Shown here one piece after another: positions 1 through 7,372 of a DNA stretch of 15,389 bases (within the stretch, counting starts at the first letter, position 1; every line of letters begins with the position of its first letter). The stretch comes from an uncultured Shinella sp. (GTDB lineage Bacteria; Pseudomonadota; Alphaproteobacteria; Rhizobiales; Rhizobiaceae). The position numbers were made by a program, and so were the translations under genes. The stretch is taken from NCBI GenBank assembly GCA_946886325.1, contig CAMPIK010000011.1, positions 1-15,389 of the forward strand, given 5' to 3'. A model generated the notes under the pieces. The model searched no databases. It was not told the DNA's origin and saw only the letters and a list, made by a program, of their open reading frames with translations.

Positions 1-392
1 ATCTCGAAGGCGGCGAAATCGAAGCCGGGCGCCACGGTGCAGCCGACAAGCGTCCAGGCGCCGAGCGGCTCGGCCGCCTGCCACCAGTCGGCAGGCACGA
101 CCGCCTGCGGCCGTTCGCCGGCGGCGAGGTCGGTTCCGAGGCGGATGACATCGACCGCCTTCCCGTCCTGCGAAAGCGACAGGGCCAGAGGATCGCCGGC
201 ATAGTGGTGCCAGACCTCCGCGGCGTCGCGCACGCGATGCCAGTGCGACCGCTCGCCGCGCTCCAGCAGATAGTAGATTGCCGTCGAATGCTCGCGTGCG
301 CCGCCGGCGGCGTCGCGGAAGGTCTCGACATACCATCCGCCTTCCGGATGGCGCGCCATGCCGAGCGTTTCGATGATCTCCTTCGGCGTCAT
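1..392 (-). CDS. DUF985 (cupin_5) family protein, 3' end outside window
   Basis: The frame reads 130 codons from an ATG at 392-390 and runs off the left edge, so the C-terminus is missing; the family is usually about 140-160 residues. The N-terminus ([20 protein letters not shown]) and the following ARE-STAIYYLLERGERSHWH stretch are typical of DUF985 proteins. They form a small cupin beta-barrel with putative metal or ligand residues in SHWH (49-52), E59 and the HH pair at 62-63. The PQAVVPADWWQAAEP segment (95-109) is also characteristic. The biochemical role of the family is not settled. Its start codon shares one base with the gloB stop (TGATG), so it is almost certainly translated from the gloB message by coupling. 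The family call is firm; any catalytic role is unknown. Confidence 0.88.
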   Translation of the reverse strand, partial: MTPKEIIETLGMARHPEGGWYVETFRDAAGGAREHSTAIYYLLERGERSHWHRVRDAAEVWHHYAGDPLALSLSQDGKAVDVIRLGTDLAAGERPQAVVPADWWQAAEPLGAWTLVGCTVAPGFDFAAFE

Positions 393-1162
393 CAGAAATT
401 GTCCTTGCGCCGGCGGATTTCGCCGAAGACTTCGGCGTCGGAGGCCGACGGCATGCCGAGTGTCGCGCGAATGGCGGCGTCGCCGGCACGCAGGAACGGG
501 TTCGTCGCCTTCTCGACGCCGATCGTCGTGGGGGCGGTGAATTTGCCGGCTGCGCGCAACGCCTCGATCTCGGCGACGCGTTTCGTCAACGCGGCATTGT
601 CCGGATCGACCGTCACCGCGAAGCGGGCGTTCGACAGCGTATATTCATGGCCGAAATAGACCGTGGTGTCGTCAGGTAACGCGGCGAGCTTCGAAAGCGA
701 AGACCACATGTCCGCCGCCGTCCCCTCGAAAAGCCGGCCGCAGCCGAGCGCGAAGAGCGTGTCGGCGGCCATCAGCAGCTTGTCTTCCGGAAAATGGAAG
801 CAGATGTGGCCGGCCGTGTGTCCCGGCGTCCAGATCACGTCCACGGGGTGGCCGGCAAACTCGAACCGGTCGCCTTCGTCCACGGCCTGGTCCAGACCGG
901 GGATGCGCGCTGCCTCCTTCGCCGGGCCGATGATCGTCACGCCGAAGCGCTGCTTCAACGCCGCATTGGCCTCGACATGGTCGCCGTGATGGTGCGTGGT
1001 CAGGATATGGGTCAGCGTCCAGCCGCGCCGTTCCAGCGCCTCGATAATCGGGCCTTCTTCCGGCGCATCGATGCTGGCCGTCGCGCCAGTCTCCGGATCG
1101 TGCAGCAGCACGCCGAAATTGTCGCTGCGGCAGGGGAAGAGTTCGATTTCGAGCGTCTGCAT
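392..1162 (-). CDS. gloB: Hydroxyacylglutathione hydrolase (glyoxalase II)
   Basis: This gene encodes a 256-residue cytosolic enzyme that hydrolyses S-D-lactoylglutathione to D-lactate and glutathione, the second step of methylglyoxal detoxification. The metallo-beta-lactamase fold is visible. The metal motif THHHGDH lies at 56-62, further ligands are H115 (in WTPGHTAGH), D134 (in AADTLF) and H172 (in FGHEYT). The C-terminal glutathione-binding part contains NPFLR (221-225). Length matches bacterial GloB (about 250-260). The start is supported by GGAG eight bases upstream of the ATG. It is the first gene of a two-gene unit with the DUF985 gene and is divergent from a methyltransferase gene 92 bp away. 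All expected metal ligands are present, so it should be active. Confident call. Confidence 0.97.
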   Translation of the reverse strand: MQTLEIELFPCRSDNFGVLLHDPETGATASIDAPEEGPIIEALERRGWTLTHILTTHHHGDHVEANAALKQRFGVTIIGPAKEAARIPGLDQAVDEGDRFEFAGHPVDVIWTPGHTAGHICFHFPEDKLLMAADTLFALGCGRLFEGTAADMWSSLSKLAALPDDTTVYFGHEYTLSNARFAVTVDPDNAALTKRVAEIEALRAAGKFTAPTTIGVEKATNPFLRAGDAAIRATLGMPSASDAEVFGEIRRRKDNF

Positions 1163-1219
1163 GGCGGTCTCCGGTCATTCCTGAGGCGTGTCGTTGCCGC
1201 GAATGTAAAGCGCCGGGCC

Positions 1220-1247
1220 TTGAAGTCCATCGGGCGATCGCTAACAT
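1220..1247 (+). promoter_or_regulatory. Candidate sigma-70-type promoter for the methyltransferase gene
   Basis: TTGAAG (1220-1225) and TAACAT (1242-1247) resemble -35 and -10 boxes separated by 16 bp, in the 92-bp gap between divergent gloB and the methyltransferase gene. Transcription would be expected to start about seven bases after the -10 box, at or next to the ATG at 1255, which would give a leaderless or nearly leaderless message. No Shine-Dalgarno sequence is visible between 1241 and 1254, which fits that reading. This is a by-eye match only. Confidence 0.35.
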
Positions 1248-1254
1248 CTCTTCC

Positions 1255-2004
1255 ATGCATGCAGATATCGTCGACCTTCGCGAGTTCTATCACTCTCCCC
1301 TCGGGCGGCTCGCAGACCAGTCGATCGCGATGGCGCTGTCGTCGATCTGGGCGCGGCTTCCCGACGAAAGGCTTGTCGGGCTCGGCTATGCCATCCCCTA
1401 TCTCGATCGTTTCCGTACGGATACCGAACGCACCTTCGCGCTGATGCCGGCCGGCCAGGGGGCGATCAACTGGCCGCCGAGCGAGCTGTCCTCCACGGCG
1501 CTCGTCTTCGACGAGGAACTGCCGCTGCCCGATGCCTCGATCGACCGCGTGCTGATGGTTCATTCGCTGGAGTTTGCCGAAAACCCGCGGGAAACGATGA
1601 AAGAGCTCTGGCGGGTGCTGGCGCCCGGCGGACGGCTGGTCATCGTCGTTCCCAATCGCCGCGGTGTCTGGGCGCGCATGGAACATACGCCGTTCGGTTC
1701 GGGGCGGCCCTATTCCCGCCGTCAGCTCACCCACCTGCTGCGCGAGACGAATTTCACGCCGGGCGCATCCGCCGAGGCGCTGTTCTTTCCGCCGTCGAAA
1801 CTGCGCGGCATCCAGAAGCTGCGCGGCGCCTTCGAGCGGATCGGCCGCGCGCTCTGGCCGATGTTCTCCGGCGTCATCGTCGTCGAGGCGCAGAAGCGGC
1901 TCTACCAGGGGCTGCCGGTGGCGGCGCGTGCCTCCCGTCGCGTCTTCGTCCCGGTCATCGCGCCGCACGGGGTCCCCACCACCCGGGACGGCCTTTCCGG
2001 CTGA
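1255..2004 (+). CDS. Class I SAM-dependent methyltransferase (Methyltransf_11 type), YafS-like by context
   Basis: The product is a 249-residue predicted soluble SAM-dependent methyltransferase. A degenerate SAM-binding motif I is at LVGLGYAIPYLDRF (40-53). The acidic turn before LPLPDASIDRVLMVHSLEF (89-107) and the LWRVLAPGGRLVIVVPNR segment (118-135) are the motif II/III part of the Methyltransf_11 domain. The C-terminal third (from about 150) is family-specific and I cannot assign a substrate from it. It sits head to head with gloB, as yafS does in E. coli, which suggests orthology or at least a shared role; this is inference. The ATG at 1255 is the first in frame and has no ribosome-binding site in front of it. 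The gene may be read together with tyrC, 87 bp downstream. The substrate is unknown. Confidence 0.88.
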   Translation: MHADIVDLREFYHSPLGRLADQSIAMALSSIWARLPDERLVGLGYAIPYLDRFRTDTERTFALMPAGQGAINWPPSELSSTALVFDEELPLPDASIDRVLMVHSLEFAENPRETMKELWRVLAPGGRLVIVVPNRRGVWARMEHTPFGSGRPYSRRQLTHLLRETNFTPGASAEALFFPPSKLRGIQKLRGAFERIGRALWPMFSGVIVVEAQKRLYQGLPVAARASRRVFVPVIAPHGVPTTRDGLSG

Positions 2005-2091
2005 CCCTCGACAAGCCCGCCTTCGCCCGATAAGGCACCGGTAACCGCGCAAGCGGCGACAGGGAAAGCCGGGATAGAGGGCGCGCAGCAC

Positions 2092-3021
2092 ATGTCCACT
2101 CAGCAGTTCGACAAGATCGCCCTCATCGGCATCGGCCTGATCGGCTCCTCCATCGCGCGTGCGGTCAAGCAGAAGGGCCTAGCGCCGCGCGTTTCGATCG
2201 CCACCCGCAGCCAGGAAACGCTGGATCGTGCCCGCGAACTCGATCTCGGGACGGATTATATGCTGGAAGCCGCCGAGGCGGTGCGCGACGCCGATCTCGT
2301 CGTCGTCTCCGTGCCCGTTGGTGCATCGGGTGCCGTGGCGCAGGAGATTGCGCCGCATCTGAAACCCGGCGCCATCGTCACGGATGTCGGCTCCACCAAG
2401 GGGTCGGTCGTGGCGCAGATGCTGCCGCACATGCCGCGCAATGTGCACTTCATCCCCGGCCACCCGCTCGCCGGCACCGAACATTCCGGCCCGGATGCCG
2501 GCTTCCCGGAACTGTTCCAGGGCCGCTGGTGCATCCTGACGCCGGTGCACGGCACGGACAAGGACGCGAAGCATCGGCTCGCCGCCTTCTGGGAGGCGCT
2601 CGGCTCCAAGGTCGATGAAATGGACACCGAGCATCACGACAAGGTGTTGGCGATCGTTTCGCACCTGCCGCACATCATCGCCTACAATATCGTCGGTACG
2701 GCCGACGACCTCGAAACCGTGACGGAATCGGAAGTCATCAAATATTCCGCCTCGGGCTTTCGCGATTTCACGCGCCTTGCCGCCTCCGACCCCACCATGT
2801 GGCGCGACGTCTGCCTGCACAACAAGGACGCGATCCTGGAAATGCTGGCGCGGTTCTCGGAAGACCTTGCCTATCTGCAGCGCGCGATCCGCTGGGGCGA
2901 CGGGGAGAAGCTCTTCGACCTCTTCACCCGCACCCGCGCCATCCGCCGCTCGATCATTGATGCCGGCCAGGACACGGCGGCACCGAATTTCGGCCGGCCG
3001 GTGGAAGACAAGACGAAGTGA
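2092..3021 (+). CDS. tyrC: Prephenate/arogenate (cyclohexadienyl) dehydrogenase, tyrosine biosynthesis
   Basis: This 309-residue enzyme oxidatively decarboxylates prephenate and/or arogenate with NAD(P)+ in tyrosine biosynthesis. The N-terminal Rossmann motif is GIGLIG (13-18) and is followed by VVSVPVG (71-77) and VTDVGSTKG (96-104). The family active-site signature HPLAGTEHSG (124-133) and the dimer/helical-domain motif SHLPH (190-194) are intact, as is SGFRDFTRLA (221-230). There is no fused chorismate mutase or ACT domain, and the length is normal for the monofunctional rhizobial enzyme. A purine-rich AGAGGG lies about ten bases before the ATG. It follows the methyltransferase gene on the same strand and converges with the DUF2125 gene, with only six bases between the two stop codons. 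Specificity for prephenate versus arogenate cannot be read from the sequence. Confidence 0.96.
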   Translation: MSTQQFDKIALIGIGLIGSSIARAVKQKGLAPRVSIATRSQETLDRARELDLGTDYMLEAAEAVRDADLVVVSVPVGASGAVAQEIAPHLKPGAIVTDVGSTKGSVVAQMLPHMPRNVHFIPGHPLAGTEHSGPDAGFPELFQGRWCILTPVHGTDKDAKHRLAAFWEALGSKVDEMDTEHHDKVLAIVSHLPHIIAYNIVGTADDLETVTESEVIKYSASGFRDFTRLAASDPTMWRDVCLHNKDAILEMLARFSEDLAYLQRAIRWGDGEKLFDLFTRTRAIRRSIIDAGQDTAAPNFGRPVEDKTK

Positions 3022-3023
3022 GG

Positions 3024-3036
3024 CCCGTCAGACGGG
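3024..3036. repeat. Perfect inverted repeat across the two convergent stop codons
   Basis: CCCGTCAGACGGG at 3024-3036 is a perfect 6+1+6 palindrome (a 5-bp stem with a 3-base loop as RNA). It begins just after the tyrC stop and includes the stop codon of the DUF2125 gene on the other strand. There is no T-run on either side, so it is at best a weak bidirectional hairpin rather than a classic intrinsic terminator. Confidence 0.3.
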
Positions 3037-4032
3037 TGCGATGAAGGCGATGGGGATCAGGCCGAGATAGACGGTCCCGTCGGTCACGGTCAGTTTGACG
3101 GTGGCATTCTTGCCGTCGCTTGAGAGTGCGCGCACCGTCTCCGCGATATTACCGATCGTGGACGCCGTTTCGGGAAACGCCGTCTGGATGGCATCGCGCC
3201 ACGGGTCGATGCCGCGAACGTCGAGGTCGAACGCACCGTTCAGCAAACCGTCGTCGCCGAACTGAAACCGGCCGGTGAGATTGGCGACGCTTCCACCACC
3301 GAGATCGATCGACAGGCGGCGCAGGTCGCCACTGGTGCCGAGCGGGAAGTCGCGCGGCGGGCCGCGTCGGCTCAGCCAGTCCGCAGCATCGGCGAAGGTC
3401 AGGTCGGTGGCGATATCGATGGCGGGCAGGCGCGTCCCGGCGCCTTCGAAGGACAAGCCGTCGGCGGAGGCCGCGACGTCGAGCGCGGGGCCGTTCTGCC
3501 TGACATGCATCTCGCCGTGATGGATCGCATAGCGCGCGTCAAGACCGCTGTTGCCGCTTGCCGCCGTGCCGGTCAGGTCGTCATAGGCGATGGAGGCCCT
3601 GTCGAGGGCGGACAGGTTGGCCACGAAACTCGCCCGCAGCAGCCGCCAGTCGGCGCCGATCGAAAGACCGCGCGACGCCCTGATCTCAGCCGGTCCGTCC
3701 AGTTCGACGATGGCGTGGCCGGGGCGATAGACCTGGGCGGCGGAGCGTAAGGCCCCGGTCGAGAGCGAGGCGCCCGCCGTCCGGTCGTCGATGCCGATGC
3801 GATCGCAGAAGACGCCGATGCGGAAGGGATAGCCGCGCACGTCGAGGCCGGGGCAGGAGAGCGTGACGTTCCGGTCGCTGCGCTCGAGGTTCTGCGCCAA
3901 CAGGTCCTTCACCCAGCCGGCGCCATAGAACCAGCCGCCCGTATAGAGCGCGGCGACGAGCACGACGCCGATCACCAGCCATCGGAACTTGCGTCCGCTT
4001 TCGGGCTGCGCGCCCGCCTTCGACGATGGCAT
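3028..4032 (-). CDS. DUF2125 family protein, N-terminal membrane anchor
   Basis: The product is 334 residues with a short basic N-terminus (KFRWLV) and one hydrophobic segment at about 17-37. That makes it a signal anchor or uncleaved signal, placing the rest in the periplasm. The SCPGLDVRGYPFRIGVFCD segment (59-77) with two cysteines (C60 and C76) is characteristic of alphaproteobacterial DUF2125 proteins and could form a disulfide. The remainder is beta-rich, with alternating hydrophobic residues and many Gly/Asp turns, reminiscent of AsmA-like or other lipid-facing periplasmic proteins; that resemblance is inference from pattern only. GGAG about seven bases upstream supports the ATG. It is monocistronic between tyrC (convergent) and the ChaC-like gene (divergent, about 100 bp). 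The function is not established. Confidence 0.85.
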   Translation of the reverse strand: MPSSKAGAQPESGRKFRWLVIGVVLVAALYTGGWFYGAGWVKDLLAQNLERSDRNVTLSCPGLDVRGYPFRIGVFCDRIGIDDRTAGASLSTGALRSAAQVYRPGHAIVELDGPAEIRASRGLSIGADWRLLRASFVANLSALDRASIAYDDLTGTAASGNSGLDARYAIHHGEMHVRQNGPALDVAASADGLSFEGAGTRLPAIDIATDLTFADAADWLSRRGPPRDFPLGTSGDLRRLSIDLGGGSVANLTGRFQFGDDGLLNGAFDLDVRGIDPWRDAIQTAFPETASTIGNIAETVRALSSDGKNATVKLTVTDGTVYLGLIPIAFIAPV

Positions 4033-4129
4033 GGTCTTCTCCGTGGTGGCGGCTTGTATCGAATTTGCCTATATCACTTGAAGAATCCGCCAATTGCGGC
4101 GGCTTTCCGGTGGAGGCGGCAAGAGAGTT

Positions 4130-4654
4130 TTGGATATCGCCGAATTTTGGGTCTTTGGCTACGGCTCGCTGATGTGGAATCCCGGTTTCGAGATCGAGGA
4201 GCGGCATCAGGCACGGCTGCATGGCTTCCGCCGGTCGCTCTGCGTCCGGTCCTGGGTTCATCGCGGAACGCCCGATCGTCCCGGCCTTGTGCTCGGCCTC
4301 GACCGGGGCGGCTCCTGCCGTGGCATCGCCTTTCGCGTCGCCGCGAAACGGTGGCCTGCGGTGCTCGATTATTTGCGCGAACGGGAGCTCGTGACCCATG
4401 TCTACAAGGAGCGCATCCTGCCGATCGCGCTTGCCGACGGCCGCCGGCTGAAGGCGCTGACCTACATTATTGATCGGACCCACCGGCAATATGCGGGCGC
4501 TCTCGACATCGACGAGGCGGCAGCGACGGTGCGCGAGGCCTATGGCAAGTCCGGCCCCAATATCGACTATGTCACCAACACGCTCGCACACCTGCGCGAG
4601 ATGGGCATCCGCGACCAATGGCTTGAAGAGGTGGAGGCCGCGGCTCGTCCCTGA
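4130..4654 (+). CDS. ChaC-like gamma-glutamylcyclotransferase
   Basis: The product is about 174 residues, a predicted cytosolic ChaC-family enzyme that cleaves the gamma-glutamyl group of glutathione to 5-oxoproline and Cys-Gly. The substrate loop VFGYGSLMWNPGF lies at 8-20. The YLRERELV segment (81-88) carries the expected catalytic glutamate (E86), followed by the conserved YKERILPI (92-99) and, near the C-terminus, GPNIDYV. No ATG precedes the first motif: the frame upstream offers only TTG codons, at 4094 and 4130. I chose TTG 4130 because the family motif normally starts within ten residues of the N-terminus. A GGAGG at 4112-4116 lies 13 bases ahead, rather far. TTG 4094 would add 12 residues with no family similarity. 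It converges with plsC, with 13 bp between stops. Family firm, start uncertain. Confidence 0.88.
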   Translation: MDIAEFWVFGYGSLMWNPGFEIEERHQARLHGFRRSLCVRSWVHRGTPDRPGLVLGLDRGGSCRGIAFRVAAKRWPAVLDYLRERELVTHVYKERILPIALADGRRLKALTYIIDRTHRQYAGALDIDEAAATVREAYGKSGPNIDYVTNTLAHLREMGIRDQWLEEVEAAARP

Positions 4655-4667
4655 CCGGCCGCGCGGA

Positions 4668-5459
4668 TCACGCCGCCGGGCGCGCCCTCAGTTCGGCAAT
4701 CCGCGACGCGGCCGTCGGTGGCAGCGGCAGATGCGGGTTCGCCTCGACGGTCTCGATGAGCAGCCTGTCGCTTGCCGTCTCCATCACGTCGATCAGGTGG
4801 GCGAGGAAGGCGTCGGGGTCCATGCCGGGCTGGATGGCCGGCAGGATGCGGACCTTGAAATGGCCGGGAAAGCGCAGGAATTTACGGCGCGGCCAGAAGA
4901 GCCCCGGATGCATGACGACGGGCACGACAGGCACGTCGAGATCGCGATAGAGGCGGGCGATGCCGTATTTGTATTCGGGCTCGGCGCCGGGCGGGCGGCG
5001 CGTGCCTTCCGGATAGATGATCAACTGCCGCCCGGTCGCCATTTCCGCCTTGGCGCGCTCCATCACCTCGGTCATCACCTTGCCGCGCGCGCCGCGATTG
5101 ACGGGCACCATGCGCTGCTTGAGCACGTACCAGCCGAAGAGCGGAATCCAGGTGAGTTCGCGCTTCAGAATGTAGAACGGATCATCGAGCCAGGGCAGCA
5201 GCGCATAGGCATCCCAGAAGGACTGGTGCTTCGGCGCGAAGATGTAGCTTCCCTTCGGAATGTTCTCGACGCCTTCCACCTCGAAGGTCGTGCCGACGAT
5301 CTTCTCGAACAGCCAGTGATTGGTCCGGACCCAGTTCTTCGGGATGATATAGGCCTTCCTGCGCGGCAGGAGAAAATAGGCCGGCGTCAGCACGATCATC
5401 TGGACGATCAGGTTGAGATAGAAGGCGGTGTTGAACAGGATGGATCGCACGGCAATCAT
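4668..5459 (-). CDS. plsC: 1-acyl-sn-glycerol-3-phosphate acyltransferase (PlsC family)
   Basis: The product is a 263-residue inner-membrane enzyme predicted to acylate lysophosphatidic acid to phosphatidic acid, the second acylation of glycerolipid synthesis. A hydrophobic N-terminal segment (about 12-31) anchors it. The acyltransferase block I HX4D motif is HQSFWD (78-83). KRELTWIPLFGW (99-110) corresponds to block II, and YPEGTRR (149-155) to block III, followed by VPVVPVVMHPG (block IV, 176-186). Length and motifs are complete. It is the last gene of the minus-strand cluster that begins with ftsE and lies 113 bp downstream of the ydcF-like gene, so it may be cotranscribed or have its own promoter. 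Rhizobia carry more than one PlsC homologue, so the physiological acyl acceptor could differ, for example in ornithine-lipid-related acylation. Confidence 0.93.
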   Translation of the reverse strand: MIAVRSILFNTAFYLNLIVQMIVLTPAYFLLPRRKAYIIPKNWVRTNHWLFEKIVGTTFEVEGVENIPKGSYIFAPKHQSFWDAYALLPWLDDPFYILKRELTWIPLFGWYVLKQRMVPVNRGARGKVMTEVMERAKAEMATGRQLIIYPEGTRRPPGAEPEYKYGIARLYRDLDVPVVPVVMHPGLFWPRRKFLRFPGHFKVRILPAIQPGMDPDAFLAHLIDVMETASDRLLIETVEANPHLPLPPTAASRIAELRARPAA

Positions 5460-5572
5460 GGGGCGGGACGTCTCCTCGGCATTGCCGCCTGCCTACACGA
5501 TAAAAAGCGGCCGGAAAACACCCTTGGCTCCGCGTGTTTGCAGGTGTCGCAGCCTGCGGCGGAGATTCGCGT

Positions 5573-6346
5573 CTACTGGGAGGCCATGGCCGCCTGACCG
5601 GATGGTTCGCCCCTGAGGCCCGATGACGTGTCGGCACCCGCGAGATCGCGCAGTTTGGCGGCGGAGTATTTGACATATTCCCAGAGCATCGTCTTCATCA
5701 CGATCGGCTCGGAGAGCCAGTTGCGCGACTTGAGGTCCGAGTTCACGACCGGATAGGAGAGGAATTCGGTCCGGTTGTCGCTGCGGCGCAGTTCGAGCAG
5801 GCTGCGCGGCATGTGGTAGTTGTTGGTGACGACCAGCACCCGGCGATAGCCGTGGTCGCTGATCCAGCGCGCCGTCTCGTTGGCATTGCCGATCGTGTCG
5901 ATCGCGTCATGGCCGATATCGACGCAGCATTCGAAGAGCGTTGACGAGGCCTGGGTGAATTCGCGGATCTGCCTGCTGCTCGTGGTGGGATTGACGCCTG
6001 AGATCAGCAGGCGCTCGCCGGCACCGCTCCGCAACAGATCGATGGCCTGGTCTATGCGCTGAAATCCGCCGGTGAGCACCACGATGGCGTCGGCCTGCGG
6101 ATTGGCCGGCGGTTCTAGCGCGGCGATCTTCTCTGCAAAACGGAGAAATCCGGCAACGGCTGCCATGCCGGCCACGAGCATGATGATCAGGAAAAGGCGC
6201 ACGAAACGGCGTATGGGGCGAATTCGCCAACGCGATGCCCCTGCGGCGCCGGTTTCCGGCGGCACAACGAATCTGGCGTGATCACCCGAGTTCATAGTCC
6301 GTGCATACTCCCAGATTGCGGCATTGAGTAGTCTGGATAGCGACAT
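5573..6346 (-). CDS. YdcF/DUF218 family membrane protein
   Basis: The product is 257 residues: a cytoplasmic N-terminus rich in arginine (40-50), one transmembrane helix at about 48-68, then a DUF218 (SanA/YdcF/ElyC-type) domain from about 84. The domain opens with ADAIVVLTGG (85-94) and contains the conserved NANETA (154-159) and VVTNNYHMPRS (172-182), where N176 and H178 are probable active-site residues. Family members are implicated in envelope integrity and peptidoglycan-precursor or exopolysaccharide processes, but no reaction is agreed. It starts 18 bp after the ftsX stop, with no strong ribosome-binding site before either the ATG at 6346 or the in-frame ATG at 6295. The latter would shorten the N-terminus by 17 residues and keep all domains. 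Its place after ftsEX suggests a division or envelope role (inference). Confidence 0.87.
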   Translation of the reverse strand: MSLSRLLNAAIWEYARTMNSGDHARFVVPPETGAAGASRWRIRPIRRFVRLFLIIMLVAGMAAVAGFLRFAEKIAALEPPANPQADAIVVLTGGFQRIDQAIDLLRSGAGERLLISGVNPTTSSRQIREFTQASSTLFECCVDIGHDAIDTIGNANETARWISDHGYRRVLVVTNNYHMPRSLLELRRSDNRTEFLSYPVVNSDLKSRNWLSEPIVMKTMLWEYVKYSAAKLRDLAGADTSSGLRGEPSGQAAMASQ

Positions 6347-6364
6347 TGTGACGAAGAAGCTGCG

Positions 6365-7372
6365 TCATGTATTGGGCGTTCCTTCGCTGCGCGCAGGGTC
6401 GGAACGGATGAGATCGATTTCGTAGATGGTGCGCATCACCGTGAAGCGCGCGGTCAACGTCGTCAGGAGGGCGATGATGATCATCGTTGCCGCGATGCCG
6501 AGATAGCCGGTCAGGCCGATCGAGAAGGTTCCGAAGAGCGCCGTCGCCTGGTCGCTCTGCGGCGTGGCGAGCGTCTGGCTCTGCCAGTAGCCGGCGAGCA
6601 GGAAGCAGAGGGCTGCCAGCGCTCCGCCGGCAAAGGAACCTTTCAGGCTGATCTTCAGGAAGTGTTTCTGGAATTCCGAGGCGACGAAGCCCGCTTCCGC
6701 GCCGACGAAATGCAGCACCTCGACGATATGGCGATTGCCCGAAAGCGCGCCGCGCGTCGCAAAGACCACCGTCAGCACCATTGCGGAGAAAACCAGAACG
6801 AGAACACCCGTCCCGATCAGGGCCGTGGTGCGTGCCATGGCGACGAGACGGTCCACCCAGGTGCGGTGATCGTCGAGGATCGCCTGCGGCACCTTTGCGA
6901 TGATCGCGGTCCGCATCGCCGCGAAATCCGGCGGGTTCTGCTCGTCGATCGTGATGATGACGAGACGCGGCACCGGCAGATCGTCGAGGTTCAGCCCTTC
7001 GCCGAGCCAGGGTTCGAGGAGGCGCGCCGTTGCGGCGCGGTCGACGATCTGGCCGTCGCGGGCGCCGGAGAAGGTCAGCGCGATGTCGCGGGCGTCGCGC
7101 AGCGCCGTTTCCATGTCCAGTGCATCGTCCGGCTTGATCTGGATGGTGATCTCGCGGGAAATCTGGCTCTGCCAGCTCGCGGCCGTCGCCCGCACCATGC
7201 TGACGGCGCCGAAGGTGAGGCAGGCGAGAAAGGCCATGATCGCGATCACCAGCATCAGCGCATTGCCGGAAACATTGGACGGCGGCACGATCGGCGCCGT
7301 CGGACGGACCTTCATTTCCGGCCGGCGCTGCTGCGGACTTGCCGCCGGTTGTGCCGTCTCCTGATCAGTCAT
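6365..7372 (-). CDS. ftsX: Cell division protein FtsX (ABC transporter permease-like)
   Basis: The product is a 335-residue inner-membrane partner of FtsE. The FtsEX complex transmits ATPase-driven changes to periplasmic amidase activators and supports divisome assembly. There is a proline-rich cytoplasmic tail (1-34), TM1 at about 38-60, a large periplasmic loop (about 61-180), TM2 at about 183-206, TM3 at about 245-262 and TM4 at about 285-308. This is the standard FtsX 4-TM layout with the FtsX/MacB-like permease region in the second half (GNRHIVEVLHFVGA, 212-225). Its ATG lies inside the end of ftsE, an eight-base overlap (7365-7372), so translation is coupled and stoichiometry is likely tied. 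It is longer at the N-terminus than some homologues, as is usual in alphaproteobacteria. Sequence conservation is low in this family; the call rests on topology plus the adjacent ftsE. Confidence 0.94.
   Translation of the reverse strand: MTDQETAQPAASPQQRRPEMKVRPTAPIVPPSNVSGNALMLVIAIMAFLACLTFGAVSMVRATAASWQSQISREITIQIKPDDALDMETALRDARDIALTFSGARDGQIVDRAATARLLEPWLGEGLNLDDLPVPRLVIITIDEQNPPDFAAMRTAIIAKVPQAILDDHRTWVDRLVAMARTTALIGTGVLVLVFSAMVLTVVFATRGALSGNRHIVEVLHFVGAEAGFVASEFQKHFLKISLKGSFAGGALAALCFLLAGYWQSQTLATPQSDQATALFGTFSIGLTGYLGIAATMIIIALLTTLTARFTVMRTIYEIDLIRSDPARSEGTPNT

Noticed and set aside
1012..2091. Minus-strand open frame of about 360 codons across the gloB/methyltransferase junction
   Set aside because: It overlaps two well-supported genes and their divergent promoter region, and its translation is Arg-rich and shows no motif.
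3686..4618. Minus-strand open frame of about 310 codons over the DUF2125 start and the ChaC-like gene
   Set aside because: It is antisense to the ChaC-like gene and an alternate frame of the DUF2125 gene, both of which carry family motifs.
5460..5572. Possible terminator or small gene between the ydcF-like gene and plsC
   Set aside because: The CGGCCG core followed by T-runs on the minus strand is too short to form a stem, and no small frame with a ribosome-binding site is visible.
4470..5597. Plus-strand open frame of about 375 codons over the end of the ChaC-like gene and plsC
   Set aside because: It is mostly antisense to plsC, which has intact HX4D and PEGTR motifs; no ribosome-binding site or family pattern supports it.
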